DNA of 64,000 bases from positions 3,118-67,117 of the forward strand of contig DF237089.1 of assembly GCA_000708835.1 (NCBI GenBank), in the 5' to 3' direction. The position numbers were made by a program, and so were the translations under genes. Shown here piece by piece: positions 35,510 through 48,390 of this stretch. The notes beneath the pieces are model-generated. The model saw nothing but the letters and a program-made list of their open reading frames with translations, was not told the origin of the DNA and ran no database searches. Within the stretch, counting starts at the first letter, position 1; every line of letters begins with the position of its first letter. This DNA comes from Klebsormidium nitens (taxonomy: Eukaryota; Streptophyta; Klebsormidiophyceae; Klebsormidiales; Klebsormidiaceae).

Positions 35510-38424
35510 ACCGTGTAGGGTTTGTTTCGCTTCAACTATTCTGTCCCCATGCAGCCTTACTTCACAGAAGCTTAGTAAAACCGACAGCATGTCGAGGGTA
35601 TCCTGAAAGTAAATGCAGAGAGCTTGCCAAGTATGGGCGTGGCAGAATTTTCAGCTTCTTGGGGCAATGATGAATCCGGGAGGCCTCGGATGAAGCCCAA
35701 GAACTGGAATTAGGAGCAGCGGTCTGGTTTTCTTACCGGGCCGCATAGCGTGTGCTGTGAATAGAAGCATCACGAGAAGCCAGGGACACACAGCAGCGCA
35801 GGAGCGTGCCGCCATTAGGCAATGCTCAGGTGCCGACCCCGGTGAGTCTGTCAAAGGCGTTAGTGTATGCAGTTTGAGGACCCAACCAGGCAAGAGCGTT
35901 CGGTGAGAGAACGTAAGCGAACCGCTGATACTAACTGCTAATAGGAAGACCCACGGAGGTGCTAATCGAAGAGTTTCAAGGCTCCAGGTAGACCATAAGA
36001 TGATGTCTCTCAACGTGTCTCAATCTTGCTCGGTAGCAGGGCCCTACTAGCACTTCGAGAAGGCAAGCTCAACCGATGGGTTTGCTTGAACCTCGGTCCT
36101 ATAATTGGCCCGGAATGTGGTCTTTGAATGCGATCCAAAGATCCGAAATAGTGCTAATTCAGTAGTGGCGTCGGCGCTCCTTGAAATGCTGAATGTTTGG
36201 TGATGACGAGAGACCAAGCAATAACAATGAGTCCTGCCTGGCAAACGCGGAGGCGCCCGAGCCCTCTGAGTCGATGAACGACGAATCTGCAATGCTCTTT
36301 AATCAAGCACCGCTTTGAGTTTTATATTCGTCGTGATACTTTGAATCATGTACAGGTTGACAGGTGGCCGCCCAGCATTGCAGTAGCACCACAAGCAGTG
36401 GAGCAGTGCAACGCAAATAGCATTTCATTCTTTGAGACTTCCTGCGAATCTCTGATCCTGACGGGGCCTAAGAACTTGCAGGCAATCAGTTACTGTTGGT
36501 CCGGCTCCGTAATACTAGTTTGCCGCGTCGTGAGAATGTCAAATGGTGCAGAGTCGCAGCCAATACTGAGGTATTAGTGTTCAAGTCATGTGTTCAAGTG
36601 TTGGAGAAGCTTCATCATATCATCATGACCAGTCACGCAGCCGCATGCAGTAGCAACAAAATGTCCCAAGCGCATTGCATACCCATTGCACAGGCCCGCC
36701 TGACTCACAGCCGGTGCTGAAAACGCAGGCGGACGCTGGCGAGGGGAAGGGGGGGGGAAGGAGGAAGTTTCAAATCAGTTGGGAGCCGCCTGTTAATGCA
36801 TGTAGTAGTGCGGGCTGGCAGGGATCTAGATGATGCATTGAATGGCACCCGCCTGGTACGCTTAGTCTGCACTTAATGGTCAGCAGTTTGTCCAAATCGA
36901 TTTGATACAGTAAGTCTATACGGCGTCGATTACCGCGCCCGATCATAGCGAAAGAAACCATCGAGTATGGAGCGGATCTTCAAGAGTGGTTGCAGTGCAG
37001 CCCTCCCTGCTGCAACTGCCATTTATCTTGCGAGCCTTCTTGCGAAGCCCATCGACGGAATGGTAATGACATATTTTTCTCTTGGACAATGCAAGCCGTC
37101 CGATCGCTCCTCCATCTCGAGTACTGCCGGCCGGCGCCGGCCAACTTGAATACGCCGCCGAACTGCCAAAGTCCACAGTCGGCCGACACTGGTTTACCAG
37201 CTACTCCATGTTGCTCTCTTTTGCCCTGGCATTGACCAATTGAATAAGGTTGGGCCATGACTTGATCATTGAATCGCTTGGGCACTGCTTGCACATGGTC
37301 CAACTGGCTGCGAGCCTCTGTTCTTCTGTCCTGCGGCATGGTTTGCAAAGACTGCAGAAGCTGCCTGAGTTAGTGTCAATGCAATAAACTATCTGAAAGT
37401 TGACCAACCCATCATCCGAGTCCATGTCCGACATGAATCATGTGAAGCATGCCGGCATATCAATCACCTGTACTCATGCAGCGTGTTCGCCGAATATGGT
37501 TCTCATTCAAAATGTTTTCCATTTCTCTTTGCTTTGGCGCCAGCATTGGTTGCATGTACATAGTGACGTGTTACGTTGCAAAGTGCATGCATGATGCATG
37601 ATCAACAATAAAGAGGCTCGCTATGGCGATAGCTGCATGCAGTGAGATTAAGGTGTGACTCGGAGAGTCCACCCTGAGCTGAGACTGATGATAAGCTCAC
37701 CGTTAGTATGTACAGTCTTTCATCACAGCATCAAGCTGCTCCATATACAGCAATCTGCAGACATGCCATGTTGGCTTGCAAAAATGAGTGCATGCCAGAG
37801 GATCCCATGGGGTTTTTTTATTGTAGGTTTGCTGCTTTGTTGTTGACTCGGAACGATGCTACAGCCGTTCAATGTCAGCCGCGGCACGTGCACTCATGAA
37901 ACCTCCCCATCGATCGTACCGGCATCAATGTTTTAAGCAACCTTGACAATTGACAGGGGCTTGACGGCATGCGCATTTGCCAAATGGATTAGCAAGCCAA
38001 ATATGCATCAACATCAGAACTACTCGATTCGCTGAAAAACTCATCTCGTTCTTGCTAGCTGGTCTCCTCGGGAGACATGTGGCCGAGAGAGTTTACGAGC
38101 CAGGCAGCTAGACAGCAGGCAAGAACGGGCGATTACACAAGCATGTTGTCCTGCCGGATCAGTTTATAGTCCCAAGAAAAAAAGGTATGTCTCACTTGTC
38201 TACACAACTAAGAGCCCCGAAACGGCTTTTTGAGTCTCTATATCGGTCACACGCTTGCTGCGGTCACTTTGGACTTCACGCAGAGCATCCAAACCTGCTG
38301 GACACCGAGAGTCCTTGGGCTGTCAACACGACGAAGCACATCCAGAACCACCTTCCTTCGCTGCTTCATTCTCATCGATTTCTAGCACGAGGTAGGCCCT
38401 GTCGATACATATTGCTGACCACTA
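35510..38424. other. Gene-poor spacer
   Basis: These 2.9 kb lie between the promoter of the small gene and the 3' end of MLO. I found no exon chain on either strand. A 14-bp palindrome GGCCGGCGCCGGCC lies at 37129-37142 and a G-rich run at about 36737-36765. Repeated ATGCATG-type strings occur around 37550-37600. Confidence 0.4.
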
Positions 38425-41400
38425 TTACCGAGGACCGTTACTGTGATCCCCATTGGCCCCGTTCTGCCGCCCCTCCCGGGCTGTCCCGGAGTCGGGTGTG
38501 TCCACCCGGCCATCCCCGGTCTGCTCCGCATCGTCCACCATGGGCGGCCGCACGGCAGATTCGAGATCACCGTCGTTCAACACCTGCGCCAGCCACACAA
38601 AGTCGGCAATCATCACGTGGGCGCTCAGTGAAGACAGCCCTTGACACATAAGCCCAGCTTCCTCAAAGCAACGCTGATGTGGGAAAAAGTGTCTTTGAAG
38701 TGTCCAAACTGGACGATCCCTCCTTCAGCTTCTTGAGGACACGCAAGTGTCGATTGCGGCTTTGCAGGATCGCAGCCTGAACAGTGCGTCACCCTGTGAG
38801 CGCCACCAGCTCGGAACTTGCAATCACCATTCTCCAGCCAACCAGACTTCCGCGCTCCCCTTAGCAAATGCAAACTATACGAGTTACTGTCCGCCTCGTG
38901 CTGTCAAATGCTGGCCCGTTTGGTTATGAGAAGCCGAAGCTTCACAGGAGTACGGGGCTTGAGACACAACCACCGCTTCGCGCTCAGCCATAGTTCCGGC
39001 ATAAAAGCCAGGGCATAAGCAACAGCACTTGAGGCGCTCACAGATGCGTACCAGCCCAATCACGATGCACCCACACACAGCGCGCGCATATCTGTCGACG
39101 GCCGCTCGGCGGACTCACCTGCTTGACCCCCGACTCGTCGTCGTCCTCGTCGGACGGCTGCTGGCCCGCGCTCTTGGCGGACTCGCCCTGCTTCTTGGCG
39201 AACAGGCCGTCCGCGTGCACCAGGGTCAGCACGGACCCGATCGCGCTGTGCACCGGGTTGGCCTCCTCCTCGGGGGCGTGCTGCGCCTTGGCGCGCTTGG
39301 CCCAGCCCTTGAGGTGGTGCTGCACGTGGTCGCCGAAAATGGTCAACCGAGTGGTCGACCCCATCTGCAAAAGAGCACGCGGGGCGGTCAGGGCAGCGGA
39401 GCGCAGCCAGCCTTTGCAGTCGTCAGAACCGCGCATCCAAACAAGAGTGCGCGGACTTGTCTGCACTGCTTGGGAAGGAGGCTCTAGGTGCAGCTCCAAG
39501 CAGGATAGCAAACCAGCCATGCCTTCGTATTGAAGCTTCCTCCAAGTTTGAAGACACCAGCAGACGCCGTCGAACGGAAAGAAGGACGGACGGCAAGAGA
39601 GAGGGCAAGCAAACTCCTACTCAACAGTTCGACCTATGCCTCCGGAAGCTATTTCCCTGCACAGGTCGCGGTTCATCCAACAAATATGGACGACGCTGCG
39701 CAAGATGCTGGCGTGAGAGGGCGAGTACGGACCTGGGACACGAGGGCGTACGCGGGCAGCGTCACCCAGCTGGTGAACAGAATCAACGTCACACTGCGCA
39801 ACACAAAGAGCAAGTCAAGCGGTTCAATGCGATGGATAACTGCACAAGAGAGCTTGCTCAGTGACAACAGGAAGCGGCCGCATCCACGGGCTACATCGAG
39901 GACGAGACGCAGCAACGCCAGCATCTTGCATAGGCTGAAGGCCAGGAGGGGTTAAAGGCCTGGGCTAGCCTGATCGACTGGAGCGGTTGGACAGAACGCA
40001 GCAGCACGAGCTGCCTTCCCGGAGGGACAAGAGAGCCTTGGCCAATTTAAGCACAGGAGGGCCACACGGCAGCACCCAACTCCCCTTGGCATACACAAGA
40101 AGTCGCTTACCTAATCACCACCCGCAGGTAGGAGAAGGGTCGGTTGTAGAAGTAGCACGAGTTGACCCCAAAACTCCACTGCACATCGGCAGGCCCAGCG
40201 CAATCATCCAGCAACGCCAGGCAAGGAGCAATGTAGTGGCCCTCATTCTCAGCAAAACACGCAGCTTTGCTGAGCGAAGCCTTACAGTATACACATGGAA
40301 CAAAGAGCCGTCGGCCGTGCGAGCGGCAGCCTGCGCACCAGAGCACGCTGCTGCTAATGGTGCACGAGTGGCGGATGGGGAAGGGCTTAGCTCACCGCAT
40401 AAAAGATGATGCTGGCCAGTTGGAACGAGTTCTGCACGAGCATCACAGTACCAGCGTCAGCGCTGCGCGGCCGGCAAATGTCCTGACAATCTGACGCGCT
40501 GAGCTCTCAGACGGCCCTGCTTTTTGGGGCGACCACGGGCACGAAGCACCAGGCAGAGATCAAGGCCACACAAATGCACATCGCTGCTGAATGACCCGCC
40601 AGCAAGTGATTCGCAGCAGGCAGAGAGGACGTGGGACATGTTGTCATGGGGGGAGGCGACGAGGTCTTCAGCCATGAGCACGACCGTGCAGCAATTCCAG
40701 GGTTGGGAGGTGGGCCTCACGGTGAAGAGCGTGAAGTGCATGAGGTTGAGCATGATGCTCGGGCGCTGGAACCAGAAGAGCGAGTTGCGCGGCCGCAGGT
40801 GCGCGCCGACGCAGGGGCCCATGCGCTCCACGTCAATGTCGCGCGCGAGCACCTGCACCACGCGCGCCAGCTTGGCGCCCACCAACAATATGATCTGCAC
40901 CGCAGAAAGAGGGGAGGGGGTGCTGAGAAAAACCTTACAGCTTAGAAGGTAAAGTGGGAGCGGGAAAGGCGTCTTCCGCCGTTGAGTTTTCCTCGCCAAT
41001 TGGCCCACGGAGATCGACAGAAGGGTGGACGGGAGTGTGCAGGAGTACATGCCCACAGTCTCGAAGATTGTGCAACCCTCAACCTAAAACCCTAAAAAGG
41101 GAGCTGGCACCGCTGCCGCATTCTTGTCCATAAGTACAGAGAGTGGATGGGGAGTTCTCGATAGAAAAATCGGTTGTAACGGAGCCATTGTTTTGAAGAC
41201 GCGAACCAGATGTTGGTGGCATGAAACATGATGATGCGAAGGGGGCACGCCAGTCGGCGGTGGCGCTGACCATGACGAAGATATCGGGCAGCCAGAAGAC
41301 GATGTGGCCCTGCGGGATGTCGAAGATAACGAAGAAGACCACGAAGAGCCACATGAACGGGGTCACGCCCACCTGCACGCACCGGCCGCAGCAGCATCAC

Positions 41401-44400
41401 GGGAATTGCGGCTTCCAAAGAAATGTTAATGACGAGCCACTGCGTTGTCAGTTGGGCTGTCATCTGTGAACCGGGGAGGAAATAGAGGAGCATGACCAAG
41501 TCGTGTCGGAAGATCTACTGGAGCTCTTGAGGTTGTTTTGACATCGTTGCGGTTGCCCTCGTAAGCCTTCCCAGGACATACGACCACTTCAGCTGTGTTA
41601 CAGCACTGCAAATCGAGCACAGTCCATGCGTGGCTGGTGCGCATTGACTGCCTGCGTGGACGGGAGGTGTACACGGGAGCCACTCTGCTCACCACATGGC
41701 TGTAGTCGGCCTCCAACGACCGCAGCAGAAACTTGTGGAAGGCAAAGCCATCGTGGCTCAGATTGTGGTACTGCACAGAAGAAGGGTCCAAATGGGGTCA
41801 GGGAAAAAAGGGTCAACAGACTTCCGCATCAGTGATTGACACAACAGACGTACGCATCAGTGATTGACAAAGTTGACGACACACCTGCAGCCAACATGGG
41901 CTTGCCGGCCCTGGTATATGCAGTCAGCCTCATAGCGTGTTTTGCACAAGACTGCCACAGCCCCGTGCAAGCTACTTGGCTTATCAACAGACTTTCAGCT
42001 CACCGTGCAGAAGGCGATGCGCAGGGCCTTGTAGTCAGCCTTGGCGACTGCCTGAGTGAAGGACTTGAGGAAGCAGTGCTGCACGGCAGGAGAAACGCGC
42101 TGTGTTAAAACCCGAGTAGCACGTCGGATAAGATCACCTTCTTGTGGCGCCTACCTTGTTCTGTGTTTGTGGAAAAGCAAGCGAACTGCTGTACAGTCTC
42201 ATAAGGAGGTCAATGAAGGGAGCCCTTGCAACTTGTCGATTCTAGCATCCAACAATCTTCTAAGGCCCCCTTCTGGAAGATTCCTCAAGGAGGAGGCGGG
42301 AAGGAGTTCGCAGGCAATCTTGGGGCTGCCTCACCGCCCAGTCCAAGATCCAGATGCCCGCCTTGGCGCTATGCCGCTGCTGGAATGTGGACACGCGCGT
42401 CAGGTCCTTCTTCTGGCCTGCACAACCCGCAGGGGCGCGGCTCAGGCTGGGCGTTGGATTGAAGGCAGAAAACAAAGACCAGTATTGTCTAGCCAGAGGA
42501 GTGCAAAGGCAACGACCAAAGGCAGCTACGCCCCCGCTCACAATTTGCAAGGGCGTTGATCCCAGATGCACTGAAACCTCGTTTCTTAGGGGGGGGCCAC
42601 ATTGGGTGGGCAGGAGAATCGGAGATAGTATCTACGCCAGAATTAGCCACACGTTTGGGCTTCCCCAACATGGGTGCCTCCTCAGTGCGCAGCGGCAGTG
42701 CCGCGCACGTGCCATGACCGTGAGGGCACATCCAGCCGTCTACAAACACAGCGGCAAGGGAGGGCGAGGCAGCCTGCTTGAGCCGGGTGGAGATCAGGCA
42801 GATTCAATTCTGATGTCTGAAGGGGCATCGACAAAAATCATACTTTGGCCGGCATAGTAGGCACGAGCTTCCCTGACGGCCTCCTCCTCCCACTTGGCCC
42901 ACCGCTCCACCTGCATACAGGCCACGCAGCATCAGCCACAGCCAGACTGGCCTCACTATGCGGCAGCCATTGAAACACAAGAATGCGCCAAACCAGCGCC
43001 AGTTATATTACATGTTTGTGTCTGACATTTTACAAGGAATGCAGACTGCTTTTACCGCTATGCGTGCATTGATAGCCGAACGATGCTGGTGCCACTTGAC
43101 GTGACTGCATCTTCCGCGAGCTTTCATTGACCCTCTTTCTCTGCCTTCTGTCACGGGCTTGACCACCAAGAGAGAGACAGGGGTCCTGGTTGCCAACTTG
43201 ACAAAGCACAATCTCCGCTCACCCATTCCAAAGATGTCATGCTTTTCTTAGTAGCAAGTACATTCAAATAAAGAAAAGAATGGTCCAGGCTTCCCCTTGT
43301 TTCAGGGTCTCTATGGCGCCCACCTTGATATACGCGAGGGACATGACAACGCAGCTGTACAGGATGTGAACGCCCGCCAGCACGAAGATGAAGGTGTGGA
43401 TCTGGTGCATTGCCTCCACGCCAATGAACGGAATGCGCCCCTGCAACACCACACATCACAGACGCTCACTACGGCGCTCCCTTCACCTGCTTCCTCTTTG
43501 CTCAATGCCTGAGGCCCTCAACTTGAAGGCATGTTTGAAGAGCGACCTTCTGTGAGGGTGAATCTAGCTTCTGCAAGGGACAGGCGATATGGCACTGCAA
43601 ATCTTCTGATAGGAATCTTTGTGCCATGCTTCCGCACAAAGAGTTTCGCAAAAGCATCCTTTCTGTGCACTGACCTCTGGGCAGGTGGAGGCTGATTCTG
43701 CGAGGAGGCGCCGGCGGTGGCCTGCCTCGGTGGTGTTGCCCAGGAGGGCCTCCGTCTCCGGCAGCTCCTCAGGGTTGCATAAGAGGAAGGTGCGGCGCGT
43801 CGAGGTGATGGGCACGCAGATGCCGGCAAACGACGCCTGGAACACGGTCAGGAACAGGCTGATAAATCCCAGCAGCATCAGCTCTGCAAGGACAACATAA
43901 AAGGGGGGCGCTGAATACGGGGTCGAGCAGTGACAACGCACAGGGAGCCAATGTTGGCCGAAAGGGTTTTGTCAAACAAGAAGGGCAAAATGGGCGCACA
44001 TTCTGACATGAAAATGCAGATTCAGGCACTGAAGTAGCAAGTCATGTGTTCAAGAACACTTCCCGGTTGGACAAGGAGACAGGGGCAAGTCACGGCAAGG
44101 CTGTTCATCTAAGAAAGGCTCACCCTCTTTTATGGACTCAAGAGCTTGCAATAGTTGCTTGTTCTTCGTTTTCTTGAAGTACTGCAAGAAGGAAGACAGC
44201 ATTCATTTAGGGCAATTGCGAGAGTTGGGGACACCTGTCAATGATAGCTCGTCAAAAGCAGCAAGCGCGACAAGTACTCCGCTGAGAACACTAACAAGCG
44301 GGCACATATGTTGAGAGGATCTTTCCCCCCCTTTACAACATTCGCTTTAAATCAGAAATTCAAGTACTCAGGCAGAGGCTTCCTCACATTTTTGAGCATC

Positions 44401-44619
44401 AGTGGCCACCAACAGAAGCTGGTGGGCACCCTGCTGACCTATGATTATCTGAGAAGGGCGTTTGTCGTGAAACTCTTGCACAATGCTCACTTCACAGCTC
44501 ACCTTTCCAAGATAGTGGATGGACCGCTCGATGATGAGGGACACGGCCACAAAGATGCCAATAATTGTCCCCGAGCCGTAGCTGGGGGTATTGAGCATAT
44601 CCGGCCCCGAGCACACCAT
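38425..44619 (-). CDS. MLO: MLO-family seven-transmembrane protein
   Basis: MLO proteins are plasma-membrane, calmodulin-binding Ca2+ channel-like proteins of the plant lineage. Fifteen exons close in phase (549 aa): 44619-44503, 44181-44124, 43883-43675, 43440-43324, 42910-42844, 42417-42335, 42078-42004, 41770-41693, 41372-41271, 40894-40721, 40431-40396, 40178-40111, 39793-39733, 39364-39119 and 38583-38425. Family marks in order: IERSIHYLGK, ESIKEELMLLGFISLFLTV, a Cys-containing first extracellular loop, HQIHTFIFVLAGVHILYS, FHKFLLRSLEADYSHVVGV, LLVGAKLARVV, SLFWFQRPSIMLNLMHFTLF, WSFGVNSC, SWVTLPAYALVSQMGS, and a Trp-containing basic stretch (LKGWAKRAKAQ) where calmodulin binds. The C-terminal tail is acidic and disordered. 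The start ATG has a good context (ACCATGG). It is head-to-head with the PsbP-domain gene. Confidence 0.95.
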
Positions 44620-45249
44620 GGTGCCCGCTTGTTAGAAACCCTGAGGCTGACGAGTAGGAAAACAAAAGACTGTGGCACAGACAGCAGCCGCACAGGGCCC
44701 AACTCCCCAGCTCTCAAGAAACACCAAATCTGCCTTCCTAATGCACCTTACAAAGCACGCTTCAATCCTCACCACCCTCCTTATCACACGAGCTAGCTCA
44801 GCAGAAATCCACCCAATAGTCCCTGCTGGCGTGACTTTAACAGCATCAGATGCTGTGCCAATGCCAACGCCGATGCGACCAATGCCACCAATGCCAGTCC
44901 CAGGCAATTGCAGAGGAGTGGGCCGCAGATTCCGTCACTTTCCGCCAGTTTCCCTCATGTGCAGCCTGCAGTGCTACGGGAAACGTAAGCATACCGCAGC
45001 TGCAATGTCGACATCCGGACTCAACATTCACATGTCAACTTTCCGGAAGAGCGGCCGAAACGGAATCCGGCAAGTCCGGCAGAAAGCCTGTCCGGTTCCG
45101 CTCGTAGGACGTTCCGTTCTTCCGGCCAGTCCGTTGTTTAATACAGCATGCTGCATGTCTCTCTCGTTGCTCATCGTTGACGATTCGAGCATGCAAAAAC
45201 ATTATTAATATTTCAATCAGATTCACAACGCTAAGCAACAAGCAGCATT
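44620..45249. promoter_or_regulatory. Head-to-head promoter region of MLO and the PsbP-domain gene
   Basis: 630 bases separate the two start codons. TCCGG occurs six times within about 112 bases (45014-45125), partly arranged as an imperfect inverted repeat: CCGGAAGAGCGG at about 45043-45054 against CCGTTCTTCCGG at about 45114-45125. A short run of ATGCCA/CCAATG repeats lies at 44860-44905. The open frame that spans this region starts at a non-ATG codon and has no family content. Confidence 0.5.
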
Positions 45250-48200
45250 ATGGCGGGGGCCGTGTGCAAGTGTGCAAGCATTCCAAGTTTTTCTTGTGCG
45301 CCCTCGTTGGCACCTCTAGATACGTTGAGTCCTCAAAGCCCTTCCTCTTCTTTCTTAAGCGCGACCAGGCGCAGAGGATCAAGGGTCACACAGAAAGAGC
45401 GCCGCTCACAGGTACTTTGTAATGCTGAATGTGAGGAGCAGGCAGGGGTGAGCAGAGATTGTGTAACCAATCAGAACCTTTTGCCGCGGCGACATGCATT
45501 GGCTGCTCTCTCTGCGACCGCCGTCGCAGCAACCTTGCAAAACAGAGCTGAAGCTGTACAGGGCATGGTCGCTGGGCGGCTACCAGGACTTGGGCCCGAG
45601 GATGCAGACGGTGCGAATCCGAGGTGGCCCTAAAGCACTCCGATTGGGAGTAAATTTTGCGAGATCTATCTGGCCCTTCCAATGTTCCTGTTAATGCTGT
45701 AGCAAACAACTTTTGTCTGCAAATAAAACTCCAGATTGAGTGGCATGACTCAAAGATCGTCAATGGAATGTTCCTTGAAGGGTGTGACTGTTGGCTTGCG
45801 TTGTGGGGCATCCTGGCAAAACTTTCTCTCATCCTCTTTTCTCCTTCATTGCGAATTGGAGGTGGGGCACCATACTTGGGTTACGTGTTCAATTCTGCAT
45901 CAATAGGATTCCTCTAAAAGGTCTCATGAACTTCCTGATTTATGGTAGTGGAAGCCAAGCGTTTATCCTTATTTGCTTTTGCACTTTGAGGTTGGTGTGG
46001 GCAATCTCATTACTGGAGATGGTGACCGTATTCATGCATGAAGGTGCTTCCACCTGAAGATAGGATCCCAAACTTTTTGCCAGTCTCTGCGTGTCTGCGT
46101 GCTGTCGGGTTACTGACGACACTTTTGCCTTCCAATGTGACTTTTCCATGTGAATGGGGACCATGCACACCGTGTTGGCACTTGCCGAGGTCTGACTACT
46201 TGGCCCGCTTGCCCCGTCTGATGACTTGATGCTGTACAGGATTCCGCAAGTACACCCGCCCTGAGGGGAAGTCTGGAGGCCATGGGGTGGGCTGGACAGA
46301 GGTAGTTCATCAGTCCTGGCCCCCTATGTTGTCTGCCCCAACGCACTCTTCTCTGCAAAAGCTTGGGCTTGCTGATCCTTGTGAAGCTCGTCGCACTCTA
46401 TTCGAGTGAACGCACTCGCTTTCAGACAATCTTTTTGGAAGATTCTTCAAAAACGAAGATAGGCTTTGAAAATCAGTTTGTCTTTAGTGCCACAAATCTT
46501 GCTTTTACCTGGAGCTGTCGAGACATTTGACAATTGCCAGGGACATCACCCAACATCACAGGGACATGGCAGGCAAGATATTGTTGTGACGGTGTCTGAT
46601 CTCCTTGTTTTCTGATGCAGTTTGACCCCTACTCCTTTAGGATACCTGAAGGCTGGGAAGAGGTAGGTCCCAGGCAAACGGCTTTGTTTATCTCATTGTG
46701 TAGGTCTAAGAAAGTCTACTGCAATAAAACTGATTAGTAGGACCCGCCGATTGTAACAGCCTCGGTGAGTTTGACAGTTAATCTTCAGCAGTCGTCATGA
46801 TATCTTCGAGGTGGTGCTCGGACAATGGAGCACGTTTTAGATGTCCACTCACCTACGAAGTCCAAATCAGTGCAGATATCCTGTAAGCTGGGCGATGGGC
46901 TTCGTTGAGGCCGCAACTTCAATCAATGGGGTCCAACTTGTGTTTCTCCTGCAGGTCCCCGTGTCAATTGCTGATCTAGGGGGAACCGAGATTGACCTGC
47001 GGTTCTCCAATCCGGCTCAAGGAAACATCAGCGTTGTTGTAGCCCCAGTTCTCCGCTTTGCGGACTGTGAGTCTGGCGCTCGGCCTTTTCGAACTTCCGA
47101 ACCTGATAAATTGCTGGCGAAATCACCAAACAAGTCATGAGGACGTCCTTGATGCATGTGCGCTTTACTTCCAAAGATGCTGCTTGAAGCTCGAAAGCCA
47201 TTTTCTCAGTAGAGGAGGAGAGTGGTGTTCTTTGACCCTCAGAATGTGCTTCAATGTATCTAAACAATTTCCACAGGCGCCTTGTGCCTGTATCGCTCGC
47301 AAGCGAATTATGCCTGTCTGATTCGTTTCACCAAAGCGGTCGAGAAGATGAGGCCCAACTGCTCACTTGTATGCAGTGGGCGAAAATCCCACCATCGACA
47401 TGATTGGCAGTCCTGACAAGGTCATCAACGCGTTCGGACCTGAGGCAAGTTGTTCACGTCTTGTCGAGTCTCTCAGTCCCATTTTACTTTGATCAAAATA
47501 CAGATTGTCTGGTATATGTTGCTAGTTTCCATAACCCAAACTCCTTACGATCGTCGAAAGGAGGACCCTCGTCACGTGACCCTCGTTTTCGACCTCTTTC
47601 GTGATGTTGAACAATAGTTGTCGGGAAAGGTGGTTAGAGTCAACGACTGAACGATAAGCTTAGGTTCGGCAGTTACGAAGAGAGCAGCCAATGAAGTTGA
47701 CGGCAACGGCAGGCTGCTCCGTCCAACTTGGTGTTGATTTGAAGGGCCACTCGCCGAGCAGGTGATTGGGCAAGTGGTGGACGACAAAGTCGTGTACGCG
47801 CGGTCGGAGACAAAGGAGGACCGCAGGCTGTACTACCAGTTCGAGCTCAACGGCCCCCATGTGAGGACCAGCATGCCGCACAGAGGTCGTCGTAGGAGTC
47901 GAGTCTTTTGAATGATTACCAACCTTTGTTGTGCACCTGTTTGAAGTCTTGTACATCTTTTGGCCTGCTGTGAATCTTTGATCTTGTCTTGCTTGCCCTT
48001 ATTTTGCAAGTATGGTTCCATTTCCAATCTCCAATTGCTCCATCCAGGTCCTCATCACTGCTACAGCTGCCAGCAATCGTCTGTACCTCTTCAACGTCTC
48101 TGCAACAAGTAAGTACGAAATTTGAGTCAGCGTAGCATTGGGATCCCAAGTACACCTGCTACAGAATCCTGATCTGAAACACTTGATTGATCTGGGCGAA

Positions 48201-48390
48201 GTTGCACAAATCTGGCGACTTTGCTGCATTACCCAAGCATGCATAGGATGTTGTCTGCCCGTCGATCGTGAGGCGGTGGTTTTGATTCCGTTGCCCCCGT
48301 GGATGTGCAGCTCGACAATGGAAAAAGTCCGAGGCTACCCTGAGGAAAATAGCGGATTCCTTCCGGGTCGCAAAACGAGCTCCAAGATAG
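45250..48390 (+). CDS. PPD6: PsbP-domain protein of the thylakoid lumen (PPD6-like)
   Basis: Exons 45250-45610, 46240-46301, 46621-46662, 46955-47066, 47377-47444, 47762-47860, 48048-48108 and 48311-48390 close in phase (294 aa). PsbP-domain proteins act in the thylakoid lumen in photosystem maintenance; I recall the sequence as closest to PPD6. The mature protein starts near MVAGRLPGL and runs through YTRPEGKSGGHGVGW, PYSFRIPEGWEE, VPVSIADLGGTEIDLRF, VVVAPVLRFAD, DKVINAFGPE, LYYQFELNGPH, VLITATAASNRLYLFNVS and RQWKKSEATLRKIADSFRV. The first 75 residues are Ser/Ala/Arg-rich (chloroplast transit). They are followed by LLPRRHALAALSATAVAA with RR at 80-81, a Tat-type lumen signal ending AEA. Intron 5 has a GC donor (GAG|GCAAGT at 47445). 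An extra intron inside the long first exon is possible. Confidence 0.93.

Noticed and set aside
41373-41499. Open frame in the MLO gene reading into exon 9 in another frame
   Set aside because: The family sequence (SHV then VGVTPFMW) and phase both require the acceptor at 41373, so this stretch is intron 8.
44672-45208. 178-codon open frame between MLO and PPD6
   Set aside because: It starts at TTG, runs through the promoter repeats, and has no family content.
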